Positions 51,820-60,822 of a DNA stretch of 64,000 nucleotides are shown piece after piece. Source of the DNA: Candidatus Villigracilis propinquus (GTDB lineage: Bacteria > Chloroflexota > Anaerolineae > Anaerolineales > Villigracilaceae); assembly GCA_016714565.1 (NCBI GenBank), contig JADKDM010000033.1, forward strand, positions 62,001-126,000, read 5' to 3'. The translations under genes and the position numbers were made by a program. The notes beneath the pieces are model-generated. The model was not told where the DNA came from. It saw only the letters and a list, made by a program, of their open reading frames with translations, and did not search any database. Numbering within the stretch: position 1 is the first letter of the stretch; each line of letters opens with the position of its first letter.

Positions 51820-52641
51820 ATGGAAAATCAAAAACAACCCTTCTGGACGCGCGACTCATCCATTTTGCTTGGCGGATTTTTCGTCACTATTTTTTTGATC
51901 CTTTACATCTGGTGGCCGCTAGCAGAGGAGGTGCTCTCGTATATAGATTGGAATGGTCCGTGGTGGCTGTACATGGATTGGCTGCTGCTCGGCGTTTTTA
52001 TGTTCATGTCCATCACCATTGTGGCGCGTGCAAATCTCAAGACCGATGTGTTGATCGTCTTCGTGGGAATCTGCGGCGGGCTGGCAATCGAGTCGTGGGG
52101 TACGCAAACGAATCTCTGGCACTATTACACTGCCGAACGTCCACCGCTGTGGATCATCCCTGCCTGGCCGATCGCATCTTTGTCCATTGATCGAATCACA
52201 AGACTTGTCAATTGGATGATCGAACGACTCCAAATCCGTTACAAATTCATCATTCATCACTCATCATTCTTCATTCTCTACTGGATAACATTCGCTTCTT
52301 TCTTAATCCTTATGCTGGTCTTTGTTTCCCCAACATTCGACAAGTCCTATACATGGCTCGCGTTGACCCTTTGCATCCTGCTCGTTCTCACACCAACAGA
52401 CTATCGCTTCGCCCTGCTGACCTTCATTGCAGGCGCTGGGCTGGGCTACTTCCTTGAGCTGTGGGGGACAACCCGCGAGTGCTGGACGTATTACACATTT
52501 CAAAAACCTCCGTTGTTTGCAGTCCTTGCACACGGCATGGCGGCAGTTGCTTTTTGGCGGGCGGGGTTGATGGTGAAGATGTTTTGGGGGAGATTTGGCT
52601 TTTCGAAGCCTCAACAGGTAACGGCTAGGGAAGAAGCGTAG
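51820..52641 (+). CDS. membrane protein with internal duplication
   Basis: This 273-residue protein has about seven membrane segments and two related halves. IESWGTQTNLWHYYTAERPPL near residue 90 (within a Gly-rich helix end) is echoed by LELWGTTRECWTYYTFQKPPL near 215, spaced about 125 residues apart. The conserved E-x-WGT...W-x-YYT...PPL motif with Trp and Tyr at the membrane edge suggests a pigment- or ligand-binding site, but I know no name for it. ATG 51820 has no strong ribosome site. It is probably controlled by the divergent LysR protein. Confidence 0.65.
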   Translation: MENQKQPFWTRDSSILLGGFFVTIFLILYIWWPLAEEVLSYIDWNGPWWLYMDWLLLGVFMFMSITIVARANLKTDVLIVFVGICGGLAIESWGTQTNLWHYYTAERPPLWIIPAWPIASLSIDRITRLVNWMIERLQIRYKFIIHHSSFFILYWITFASFLILMLVFVSPTFDKSYTWLALTLCILLVLTPTDYRFALLTFIAGAGLGYFLELWGTTRECWTYYTFQKPPLFAVLAHGMAAVAFWRAGLMVKMFWGRFGFSKPQQVTAREEA

Positions 52642-52668
52642 CTCGTCCTCTCAAATGGATATCTTTCG

Positions 52669-52701
52669 CAGAGACCTTGGTTTCCCGGGGTCTCTGTTTT
52701 T
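52669..52701 (+). terminator. rho-independent terminator
   Basis: CAGAGACC (52669-52676) pairs with GGTCTCTG (52689-52696), followed by TTTTT. It separates the duplicated membrane protein gene from the PadR promoter. Confidence 0.8.
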
Positions 52702-52726
52702 ATCCCAAAAAGTGACTTTAGCTACC

Positions 52727-52755
52727 TTGACAAAAAATAGTAACTCGTATATTAT
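52727..52755 (+). promoter_or_regulatory. sigma-70-type promoter of the PadR operon
   Basis: TTGACA (52727-52732), a 17-bp spacer and TATTAT (52750-52755) match the same pattern as the GntR promoter at 5902-5930. Confidence 0.6.
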
Positions 52756-52792
52756 TTTCTCGTTTTATAATTAGTAACCTGTATACTATTTT
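52738..52792 (+). promoter_or_regulatory. two direct repeats, probable PadR operators
   Basis: TAGTAAC-N2-GTATA-N-TATTTT occurs at 52738-52758 and again at 52772-52792, 34 bp apart (just over three helical turns). The first covers the promoter spacer and -10 box. PadR proteins often repress their own operon from such sites, so this is the likely binding region. Confidence 0.6.
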
Positions 52793-52806
52793 TCTAGGAG
52801 TCGCTT

Positions 52807-53436
52807 GTGTCCGTCCGTAATGCCATTTTGGGTCTGCTAGCACAGAAACCACGTCATGGATATGAACTGCACGCCGCGTTCTCGGCAGTGGTTGGAGAGG
52901 CAACCTGGGATGTGAAACCTGCCCAGGTCTACACCACCCTCGAAAGGCTGGAGGAATCTGGCCTGGTGCAGACCAAGTCCGACCTGGGCGAGGGTCGTGA
53001 ACCTGAACGACGCATTTATGCCATTACTCGCGATGGGCGTGATGCCTTGAAAGGTTGGTTCGATGACAGCGTTCCCACCGAGCATCAACGTGACGAGTTT
53101 TTCGTCAAACTGATGATCGGACTGGTCTCCGGCGAAGCGGATCCGGCGCGTATCATCCAGACCCAGCGCTCGCGGTTGTATCAGGAAATGCACGATGCAA
53201 CAACACAGCGCGATGGATATGACCCACTTGCAGAGATGGCGCAGATCCTGTTGACCGATAAAAACATCATGCACCTCGAAGCGGATCTGCGCTGGCTGGA
53301 CATGATCGAGATGCGGCTTGAGGCGATCAAAGGCCAGCCCTTCCCCGAGCCTGAAATACGAAAGCGCGGACGCCCCAAGAAAATCCCGCAGGCCACGGTA
53401 CTGCCTCCAACAGAGGATGTTATAGAGAAAACATAG
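52807..53436 (+). CDS. PadR-family transcriptional regulator
   Basis: This 209-residue protein starts at GTG 52807 after TAGGAGTCGCTT. Residues 1-85 are the PadR winged helix (AILGLLAQKPRHGYELHAAF, VKPAQVYTTLERLEESGLV), followed by a C-terminal helical dimerisation domain (about 95-180) and a basic tail RKRGRPKK. PadR proteins are ligand-relieved repressors, often of efflux genes. The following genes encode an ABC export system, so drug- or membrane-stress-induced derepression is a fair inference. The putative operators lie upstream. Confidence 0.92.
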   Translation: MSVRNAILGLLAQKPRHGYELHAAFSAVVGEATWDVKPAQVYTTLERLEESGLVQTKSDLGEGREPERRIYAITRDGRDALKGWFDDSVPTEHQRDEFFVKLMIGLVSGEADPARIIQTQRSRLYQEMHDATTQRDGYDPLAEMAQILLTDKNIMHLEADLRWLDMIEMRLEAIKGQPFPEPEIRKRGRPKKIPQATVLPPTEDVIEKT

Positions 53437-53467
53437 AGCTTTATTTTTGGAATCATGAAAGAAAAAA

Positions 53468-54133
53468 ATGAACTTCGATATTAAAACAACGAATTTGAAA
53501 AAACTTTCTGCCTGGGCTGGTCTCATTGGTTCAGCGCTGTTTGTGGCGATCTTTTTAGTCGAGGGTTGGCTCCGCCCGGGGTATAACCTGCTCTCCATGT
53601 ACGTGAGCGCTTTGGCTCTTGGGCCACGCGGCTGGATACAGATTTTGAACTTCCTGGTTTTCGGAACGTTATTGTTCCTCTTCACGCGAGGCATTGCGGT
53701 TGAATTCCCAGACGGAAAGGCATCGCGCGGCGGGCTGTTCCTTTTGACCATTCTTTCAATAGGTTATTTTCTTTCCGGCCCGTTTGTCATGGACCCGATG
53801 AACACGCCTTTGGATCAGGCGAGCGTTCATGGCACAATACACGGTATTCTTGGCGGGATCGTGTTTTTGCTCATGCCCATTAGTATCTTCGTGTATTGGC
53901 GCAGATTTCGTATTGACCCCCGATGGCAATCCATCCAAGGATGGACGCTTGCGCTGGGAATTATCTGCGCCGCCGCAGATATTCTGTTTACTGCCATGTC
54001 AAAATCGTCAAGTTTACAAATCGCTTTTGTCAACTGGTTTGGCCTTATTCAACGATCAGTCATCATACCGTTCATGGTTTGGATATTTGTCTTTGCAGTG
54101 GCGATGTTAAAGCAAAATCAACAAAGCCAGTAG
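53468..54133 (+). CDS. DUF998 membrane protein
   Basis: This 221-residue protein has six membrane segments and the DUF998 pattern: WAGLIGSALFVAIFLVEG at the start, YNLLSMYVSALALGPRGWIQ, and HGTIHGILGGIVF in the middle. ATG 53468 lies 31 bp after the PadR stop, with GAAAGAAAAAA as a weak ribosome site. It belongs to the PadR-led operon. Its function is unknown; members often accompany regulators of this type. Confidence 0.8.
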   Translation: MNFDIKTTNLKKLSAWAGLIGSALFVAIFLVEGWLRPGYNLLSMYVSALALGPRGWIQILNFLVFGTLLFLFTRGIAVEFPDGKASRGGLFLLTILSIGYFLSGPFVMDPMNTPLDQASVHGTIHGILGGIVFLLMPISIFVYWRRFRIDPRWQSIQGWTLALGIICAAADILFTAMSKSSSLQIAFVNWFGLIQRSVIIPFMVWIFVFAVAMLKQNQQSQ

Positions 54134-54188
54134 GATTTTTATAACCTCTTTATTTCAACTGCAAAGCACGTATCCAAGGAGAAACATC

Positions 54189-54932
54189 ATGTCCAACATT
54201 CAAGTGGAAAAACTGACAAAAATTTACGGCTCTGGCTCAACCGCTGTGACCGCGCTTGACCATGTCAACGTCACGATCAGGGAAGGCGAATTCGTCGCCA
54301 TCATGGGGCCCAGCGGATGCGGGAAGTCCACGTTGTTGCACCTGCTCGGCGGGTTGGATAAACCCAGCGAGGGGCATGTGATGATCGGTGGCCACAACCT
54401 GAGCGACCTCAACGATGACAAGTTGACCGAACTGCGCCGCCGTCGAATCGGATTTATCTTCCAGTTCTTCAACCTTATCCCGGTCTTGAATGCAGTGGAG
54501 AATGCCGCCCTGCCCGTGACGCTCGATGGAGTGAAACCAGCCGAGGCGAAGCAAAAAGCCGCGACATGGCTGACAAAATTCGGGTTGGCTGACCGGCTCT
54601 CCAGTCGCCCCGATCAACTCTCCGGCGGACAACAACAACGTGTCGCCATTTGCCGTGCATTGGTCGCTGAACCGGAACTGATCCTTGCCGACGAACCGAC
54701 TGGGAATCTCGATACACGCGCAAGCGATGAGATCGCAGGCCTTTTGCGAGATGTCGCCAGGGAATACAAACGCACCGTGGTCATGGTGACGCATGACCCG
54801 CGCATCGCTGCCTATGCCGACCGTATCATCTTCCTCAAAGATGGCAAGGTCGTGGATGAAACCCTGCTTGAACGGAAGAACGGAAAAACCGCAGACTTCG
54901 TGGCAGGCAAAGTAAAGGAAATGGGAGATTGA
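54189..54932 (+). CDS. ABC transporter ATP-binding protein (MacB/LolD type)
   Basis: This 247-residue ATPase has Walker A GPSGCGKST (40-48), the signature LSGGQQQR and Walker B LILADEPTGNLD, with the H-loop in VTHDP. The ADEPTGNLD segment and the FQFFNLIPVL stretch are typical of the MacB/LolD group, which powers mechanotransmission exporters rather than ordinary substrate import. ATG 54189 follows CAAGGAGAAACATC. The stop is one base before the start of the large permease. It works with the downstream FtsX-type permeases. Confidence 0.93.
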   Translation: MSNIQVEKLTKIYGSGSTAVTALDHVNVTIREGEFVAIMGPSGCGKSTLLHLLGGLDKPSEGHVMIGGHNLSDLNDDKLTELRRRRIGFIFQFFNLIPVLNAVENAALPVTLDGVKPAEAKQKAATWLTKFGLADRLSSRPDQLSGGQQQRVAICRALVAEPELILADEPTGNLDTRASDEIAGLLRDVAREYKRTVVMVTHDPRIAAYADRIIFLKDGKVVDETLLERKNGKTADFVAGKVKEMGD

Positions 54933-54933
54933 C

Positions 54934-57498
54934 ATGAATCTCCAACTCACTCTCGCCGCTCGGTATCTGAGCGGACGCAAATTACGAACATTTCTCACCA
55001 CCCTCGCAGTTGTGTTCGGTGTGGTGGTGATCTTCGGCATGAATATCATTATGCCCACCATGCTCAACGCATTACAAGTCAACGTGAAAAGCGCTGATGG
55101 GGTAGTGGATTTCAGTGTTACCCATATTTCCGGTGACGCGTTCCCGCAAACCGCGGCAGATAACCTGCAAGGTGTGGATGGCGTTCGTGTCTATGCCGCT
55201 TCTTTGACCCGCACCATTAACATCCCTGCGGATTTCTTCGACAAGGATTCGAACAAGCTCGATACCGTGACCGCGCTCTCGCTCGTGGGCATTGACCCCG
55301 AGGCGGAACATTCGCTTCGCGCTTTCCCGCTGGTGGCTGGTCGTTACTTACAAACAGATGACTCTACCTCTGCTGTGATCTCACGCACTCTGGCTGACAC
55401 GCTCAAAATGGATGTGGGTGACACCTTCCGCATCCCCAGCGCAGATGGCACAACAGAGTTGACCATCGTGGGCATCCTCCCGGCCAAGATCACTCCTGGC
55501 AACGAGACCGTATGGGTCAACCTGCCTGATGCGCAGTCCATCACCAACGCGCCCGGCAAGGTCAATACGATCAACATCAACACGGAAACGATGGCGATGG
55601 AAGAACGCCGCGCCGAAGTGCAAGCGAATATCGAAACCGCATTGGGTGACCAGTACCAGGTTGGGACATTGTTCACCGGAACAGAAGTGTTCGCGTCCCT
55701 TGAACTCGCGCAGACGATGTTCAACGTCTTCGGTGTGTTGGCGCTCTTCATGGGCGGGTTCATCATCTTCAATACATTCCGCACCATCATCGCTGAACGC
55801 CGTCGCGACATTGGCTTGTTACGCGCGCTTGGCGCCAGTCGCCGTACCGTTATTGGAGTGATCCTTGCTGAAGGTCTCTTGCAAGGCATCATCGGGACCG
55901 CGTTGGGATTGGTGCTCGGTTATCTGTTGGGCTTGCTCAGCATTTGGGTGGCAGAGCCGTTCATGAGCAGCTTCGTCAATTTGAATCTCGGCATGCCCGT
56001 GGTCTCACCCGTTCTCTTGCTTACTTCGATCTTTCTCGGCGTTGGAGTCACTGTTTTAGCCGGGTTGATCCCTGCGCTTAGCGCCAGCAAAGTGACCCCG
56101 CTCGAAGCATTGAGGCCGTCAGTGACAGAAATGCACTTTGACCGGCAAACAGGCCTCGGCTTCGTAGGAGGCGTGGTCATCATCTTGCTAACGGTAACCG
56201 CCATTCTCAGCGGCGAGCCTGCACTCATTGTCCCCGGCGGTTTTCTCTTCCTGTTCGGGTTGGTGCTCATTGCCCCGTCATTGGTACGCCCGTTTGCGCT
56301 CGTCTTTGGCCGTGTGATCGCGTTGTTCTATGCAAAGAAAGGTATTGGCGAACTGGCACAAGGCAACATCACCCGCCAGCCATCGCGTGTTGCAGTGACT
56401 GCCAGCACCAGCATGTTGGCGCTCGCTATCATTGTGGCGGTCAGTGGCATGATCACCAGCCTGACAAGTGTGCTGTACGACATGCTGCGTGACAACCTTG
56501 GCAGTGACTATATCTTCATCCCGCCTTCCATCGCGCTGTGGGGCAGTAACATGGGCGCTAAACCTGAATTTGCAGACCAACTCAAAGCAGTGGATGGTGT
56601 GGATCAGGTCAGCACGCTTCGTTTTGCCAGTGCGACATCGAATGGGCAGGCGATCTCGATTTTGGGGATTGACCCCGTCTCTTTCCCAGCCGTATCTGGA
56701 CTCTACTTCCAGGACTCTCTCTACGCTGACGACGACTCTGCCTACGCTTCCCTTGAAGAGGGACGCAATATCATCGTCAATGGCGTATTGTTGACTGGGC
56801 TTGGCAAACAAGTCGGTGACACGATCGAGCTTGTTACATCCAATGGCCCGTTGACGTATCACATCGTCGCGATGGCGACTGACATGCTGAACGCCAAGAT
56901 CACTACGGGCTATATCTCGCAGGCCAACCTGCAAGTGGACTTCGGCGCAACGGACGATGTCTATCTTCAACTCAACTTAACGAAAGATGCTGACCGCGCT
57001 GCCGCAGATACAACCATCCGAAACCTGGCAGAAAATTACCCGACTTTCAAAGTAGTCTCTGGTTCCGAGTATTACGAATCGCTCCGCTCCCAAATGGATA
57101 CGGCCTTTAGCGGCTTGTACATCATATTTCTTTTACTGGCTGTTCCATCGCTGATCGCCATGATTAACACGCTAACCATCAGCGTGATTGAACGCACGCG
57201 TGAGATCGGCATGATCCGTGCGGCAGGCGGCACACGCAAACAAGTCCGCATGATGGTGATTGTTGAAGCTTTGTTGCTCGCCGCCATTGGAACCACTTAT
57301 GGCATTTTAGGCGGCTTATATCTTGGGTATGTCATTGTTGTTGCCATGGCTGGTATCTTCCCGATGGGCTATGTTTTCCCCGCAAGCGGAATCCTGACAG
57401 CGATTGCAATCGGTTTGTTATTTGGAGTGTTCGCTGCAATTATCCCTGCTCGTCAGGCGGCTGGCATGAATGTAGTCGAAGCGCTGCGATATGAGTAG
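54934..57498 (+). CDS. large FtsX/MacB-type ABC permease (two MacB-like halves)
   Basis: This 854-residue permease shows an N-terminal helix (RKLRTFLTTLAVVFGVVVIFGM), an extracytoplasmic MacB-PCD-like domain, an FtsX-like block of three helices near residues 260-390 (TIIAERRRDIGLLRALGASRR), further helices near 405-460, a second extracytoplasmic domain (about 470-700) and a final FtsX block (ISVIERTREIGMIRAAGGTRK) to 854. This is the duplicated ten-helix-type architecture of large MacB/Lol-like permeases. The start is 1 bp after the ATPase stop. It likely exports a lipid-linked or peptide substrate; the substrate is unknown. Confidence 0.9.
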   Translation: MNLQLTLAARYLSGRKLRTFLTTLAVVFGVVVIFGMNIIMPTMLNALQVNVKSADGVVDFSVTHISGDAFPQTAADNLQGVDGVRVYAASLTRTINIPADFFDKDSNKLDTVTALSLVGIDPEAEHSLRAFPLVAGRYLQTDDSTSAVISRTLADTLKMDVGDTFRIPSADGTTELTIVGILPAKITPGNETVWVNLPDAQSITNAPGKVNTININTETMAMEERRAEVQANIETALGDQYQVGTLFTGTEVFASLELAQTMFNVFGVLALFMGGFIIFNTFRTIIAERRRDIGLLRALGASRRTVIGVILAEGLLQGIIGTALGLVLGYLLGLLSIWVAEPFMSSFVNLNLGMPVVSPVLLLTSIFLGVGVTVLAGLIPALSASKVTPLEALRPSVTEMHFDRQTGLGFVGGVVIILLTVTAILSGEPALIVPGGFLFLFGLVLIAPSLVRPFALVFGRVIALFYAKKGIGELAQGNITRQPSRVAVTASTSMLALAIIVAVSGMITSLTSVLYDMLRDNLGSDYIFIPPSIALWGSNMGAKPEFADQLKAVDGVDQVSTLRFASATSNGQAISILGIDPVSFPAVSGLYFQDSLYADDDSAYASLEEGRNIIVNGVLLTGLGKQVGDTIELVTSNGPLTYHIVAMATDMLNAKITTGYISQANLQVDFGATDDVYLQLNLTKDADRAAADTTIRNLAENYPTFKVVSGSEYYESLRSQMDTAFSGLYIIFLLLAVPSLIAMINTLTISVIERTREIGMIRAAGGTRKQVRMMVIVEALLLAAIGTTYGILGGLYLGYVIVVAMAGIFPMGYVFPASGILTAIAIGLLFGVFAAIIPARQAAGMNVVEALRYE

Positions 57499-57554
57499 GT
57501 AGAAAAGGAGAATCAAATGAAAGTTCTTGTATATAGGATTGAAAGGAGATTTAA

Positions 57555-58781
57555 ATGAATCTATACCTGCGCCTTGCATGGCGTAACATTTGGCGGCACA
57601 AACGCCGTACAGTAATCATAGTCCTTGCCATGTCGTTGAGCCTGTCGTTGATGATGTTCTATGACGGTTTGATGAGTGGCTTTACCGATGCGATCTACGG
57701 CAATGCGGTGAAGGTCCTGGGTGGCAATATCCAGGTCCATGCGGAAGGGTTTCGGGCTGAGGTGAGTTCCACTCCGCTGTTGCCATTGAGCAATGCTCCG
57801 GCTGTGGTCAGCGCTGCGGAAGCGAACCCGATGGTTATCGCCGCAACACAACGCATCAATACCGGCGGTTTGGTTACGAATCGTGAGGGTGCCTTTGCTG
57901 TAGCCATCACGGGCATTGAGCCTGAGAAAGAATTGCAGGTCAATATCATCGGTCAAAATGTAACCGAAGGACGCAACATCACCAGTGAGGATATCGACAA
58001 TATTCTGATCGGCAAAGGACTCGCCGATGCCATGAACGTCACAGTGGGTGACCGCATTACCATGGTCGGACGTTCTCAAAACAAAGAAATGCGTCAACGC
58101 ACAATGACCATTGTCGGCATCTATGATCTTGGCATGGCAGATATCGAAAAGCAGACGGTGTATATCTCGTTGAACGAGGCGCAAGACCTCTATGATTTGA
58201 CCGCTCCGACCGAAGTGGCGATCTTCCTCCAGCATTTGGGGCAGGAAGATGAAGTTATTACGAGCCTGCAAGCCAGCACGCCGGGATATGAGATCGAATC
58301 ATTTCAGGCGAATTATCCCGACCTTGCCTCTGCGATCAACTCCAAAAGCGGTGTGATGAACATCTTTAGCGTCATCATCATCGCGATTGCAGGCGTGGGC
58401 ATTCTCAACCTGTTGTTGATGGCGGTCTACGAGCGGACGCGCGAGATCGGCGTGCTCGGGGCGATGGGGCTTAAAGCGAATCAGATCGCGGTCTTGTTCA
58501 TCCTTGAAGGCACCATGATCGGTTTGGTGGGCGTGGCGGCAGGAGTCATCCTAGGCTTGGCGCTCAACGGATATTTGATGCGCGTGGGCATGGATTTTGG
58601 TTCCCTGACACAAACCGCCAGCTATATGGCGCTGATCAAAGACAAGGTCTACCCCACGTGGGGTGTTGAAAAGTTGCTCATGCGGGCATCCATGGTCGCG
58701 ATCATCTCTGCGCTGGCATCGGTTATCCCTGCCATCGAAGCAGGGCGGCGCGAACCGGCTGAAGCTCTGCATTTTGTATAA
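57555..58781 (+). CDS. FtsX/LolE-type ABC permease
   Basis: This 408-residue permease of four-helix MacB/LolE type has an N-terminal WRNIWRHKRRTVIIVLAMSL, a large extracytoplasmic domain (about 45-270) and a C-terminal FtsX block with AVYERTREIGVLGAMGLKANQ. ATG 57555 follows GAAAGGAGATTTAA. It is followed 8 bp later by a second permease of the same size, so the two probably form a heterodimer like LolC and LolE. Confidence 0.92.
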   Translation: MNLYLRLAWRNIWRHKRRTVIIVLAMSLSLSLMMFYDGLMSGFTDAIYGNAVKVLGGNIQVHAEGFRAEVSSTPLLPLSNAPAVVSAAEANPMVIAATQRINTGGLVTNREGAFAVAITGIEPEKELQVNIIGQNVTEGRNITSEDIDNILIGKGLADAMNVTVGDRITMVGRSQNKEMRQRTMTIVGIYDLGMADIEKQTVYISLNEAQDLYDLTAPTEVAIFLQHLGQEDEVITSLQASTPGYEIESFQANYPDLASAINSKSGVMNIFSVIIIAIAGVGILNLLLMAVYERTREIGVLGAMGLKANQIAVLFILEGTMIGLVGVAAGVILGLALNGYLMRVGMDFGSLTQTASYMALIKDKVYPTWGVEKLLMRASMVAIISALASVIPAIEAGRREPAEALHFV

Positions 58782-58789
58782 GGTGTATC

Positions 58790-60010
58790 ATGATACAAAT
58801 TTTTAAAATGGCTTTTCGTGACCTGGGTCGCAACCGCCGCAGGAATTTTTTCTCTGCCTTGGCGGTCGCGATCGGGCTTGCATTGTTGATCCTGCTGTCA
58901 TCCGTCATTCAGGGTGAAATGGGCAGTGCCATTGAGTCTGCCATTAACCTGCAAAGCGGACATATTCAAATTCGAGCCGCATCCTACGATGAGAATAAAT
59001 CGAGTCTTAAGTGGGAGGACCTCGTAGCAAATCCGGATGAGATCGCCAGCCAGATCAGCGCATTGGAGCAGGTAAAAGCGGCCACTCCACGTTTGTTCGC
59101 GAGCGGATTCCTGTCCACGGGCGATGAATCTGCGGGCGTGCAGATCTACGGCGTCGACCCGCAGTCGGCGGCGAATGACCCATATCGAAATGGGATCATC
59201 AGCGGCGAATTTCTCACCGCTGATGATCGCGAAGGACTGTTGATCGGCAAACCCGCGGCAGAGAAGCTGCACCTGGTCGTGGGCGATAAGGTCAGCCTCT
59301 CGGTCAACACAGCCGACGGGAATGTGCAGGAACAGGTCTTTATCATCCGTGGTATTTACACAACCGAAACCTATGGCTTCGATAACGGCACGGTTTTCCT
59401 GCCGCTGGCGAAGGCACAGGCGCTGACGCAGACGGAAGGTCACGCCAGCACGATCTTCATCCTTCTCAAGGATACGGCATATACCGATCAAGTGGTGGAA
59501 GCGTTGAAATCTTCATCGAACCTGGAAGTGTTGACCTGGCGCGACCTGAATAAGTTGATCGTCGAGTTCGAGACCTTGTACCAAGGCTATATCTCGTTCT
59601 TCTACCTCATCATCCTTGCCATCACGGCTTCGGTCATTGTCAACACGCTCATCATGTCTGTCTACGAACGGACTCGTGAGATCGGCGTCCTCTCTGCCAT
59701 TGGTATGCGCGGCGGGCGCATCCTGTGGATGTTCCTGACTGAATCCTTCTTGTTGGCAGTGGGCGGCATCTTAATGGGTCTGGTGTTGGGCGTATTCGCT
59801 GTTTACCTCTTCAATATCAATGGGTATTACATTGGCAACATGGGGCTGAACGGAATGTTGATAACAGACACCCTCCGCGCCCGCTTGACCATGGATAACA
59901 CGATCAATGTAACCGTCATGACCTTCATTGCCACGATCCTTTCTGGTTTATACCCGGCAGTGATGGCGTCTCGAATGGAGCCTGTACAGGCGTTGCGAGC
60001 AGAAAAATAG
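58790..60010 (+). CDS. FtsX/LolE-type ABC permease
   Basis: This 406-residue relative of the preceding permease has AFRDLGRNRRRNFFSALAVAIG at the start, an extracytoplasmic domain, and the FtsX block with SVYERTREIGVLSAIGMRGGR. The ATG lies 8 bp after the previous stop. The pair probably pairs with the ATPase encoded next (60041). The similarity of the helix-junction sequences suggests a local duplication of an ancestral permease. Confidence 0.92.
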   Translation: MIQIFKMAFRDLGRNRRRNFFSALAVAIGLALLILLSSVIQGEMGSAIESAINLQSGHIQIRAASYDENKSSLKWEDLVANPDEIASQISALEQVKAATPRLFASGFLSTGDESAGVQIYGVDPQSAANDPYRNGIISGEFLTADDREGLLIGKPAAEKLHLVVGDKVSLSVNTADGNVQEQVFIIRGIYTTETYGFDNGTVFLPLAKAQALTQTEGHASTIFILLKDTAYTDQVVEALKSSSNLEVLTWRDLNKLIVEFETLYQGYISFFYLIILAITASVIVNTLIMSVYERTREIGVLSAIGMRGGRILWMFLTESFLLAVGGILMGLVLGVFAVYLFNINGYYIGNMGLNGMLITDTLRARLTMDNTINVTVMTFIATILSGLYPAVMASRMEPVQALRAEK

Positions 60011-60040
60011 ATGCGGAGAGAGTCCGCGAGGAGAAAAATC

Positions 60041-60724
60041 ATGGAAGTCGTAAAAATTGAAAATATCACTCGTACCTATCAAATTGGGAAACTGGAAACT
60101 CATGCGTTGCGTGGAGTCAGCCTTTCTATTAATAGCGGAGAATTCACAGCCTTGGTGGGTCCTTCTGGCTCGGGTAAGACCACACTCTTACAAATGATTG
60201 GCTGTCTAGACCAGCCCACAAGTGGACATGTGATCGTTGACAGCAAGGATGTCACGAAGCTCAATCGCAATCAACGTGCCGACATGCGCAAAGGTCATAT
60301 TGGGTTTATCTTCCAATTCTTTGCCTTGATTCCCACACTCACCGCCTATGAAAATGTGGAAATGCCTCTGCTCTTGAATGGACATTCCCCAAAAGAACGT
60401 CGTGACCGTGTGATGGAATTGCTTAAAGCAGTTGACCTGACCGAGCGCGCCAATAACCGTCCCGACCAACTCTCCGGCGGCCAGCAACAGCGCATCGCCA
60501 TTGCCCGTGCCCTGGCGACGAAACCCGCCTTGATTCTTGCCGATGAACCCACTGCCAATCTTGATACCGAGAACGGCAGACAAGTAATGGACATTATGCA
60601 GAAGCTCAACAAAGACACTGGCGTCACCTTTATATTTGCCACACATGACCCGCGTGTGATCCATTACGCTAAGCGGGTGGTTACCCTTGAGGATGGTCTT
60701 ATTGTGAAGGATGGGCCTCAATAA
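60041..60724 (+). CDS. ABC transporter ATP-binding protein (MacB/LolD type)
   Basis: This 227-residue ATPase has Walker A GPSGSGKTT (40-48), LSGGQQQR and LILADEPTANLD, with H-loop ATHDP. It resembles the ATPase at 54189, so the operon holds two transporter sets. I chose ATG 60041 (MEVVKIENITRTYQ), preceded by CGAGGAGAAAAATC; the longer frame from 60011 adds charged residues that are not family-like. It is followed by the first adaptor after about 100 bp. Confidence 0.93.
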   Translation: MEVVKIENITRTYQIGKLETHALRGVSLSINSGEFTALVGPSGSGKTTLLQMIGCLDQPTSGHVIVDSKDVTKLNRNQRADMRKGHIGFIFQFFALIPTLTAYENVEMPLLLNGHSPKERRDRVMELLKAVDLTERANNRPDQLSGGQQQRIAIARALATKPALILADEPTANLDTENGRQVMDIMQKLNKDTGVTFIFATHDPRVIHYAKRVVTLEDGLIVKDGPQ

Positions 60725-60822
60725 AGGCAAAACCAATTCTTGAAAATACCTGTGCAAAACCTGTGCAATATGGTAAGATTTTATCAATAAATCAGTATTC
60801 ACAGTGTTTGGAGAATCATCGA

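Noticed and set aside
52837..53751. 304-codon minus-strand frame over the PadR and DUF998 genes
   Set aside because: Antisense shadow; it crosses two real genes and has no start signal.
54237..55082. 281-codon minus-strand frame across the ATPase/permease junction
   Set aside because: It overlaps two well-supported genes in antisense and shows no protein-like pattern.
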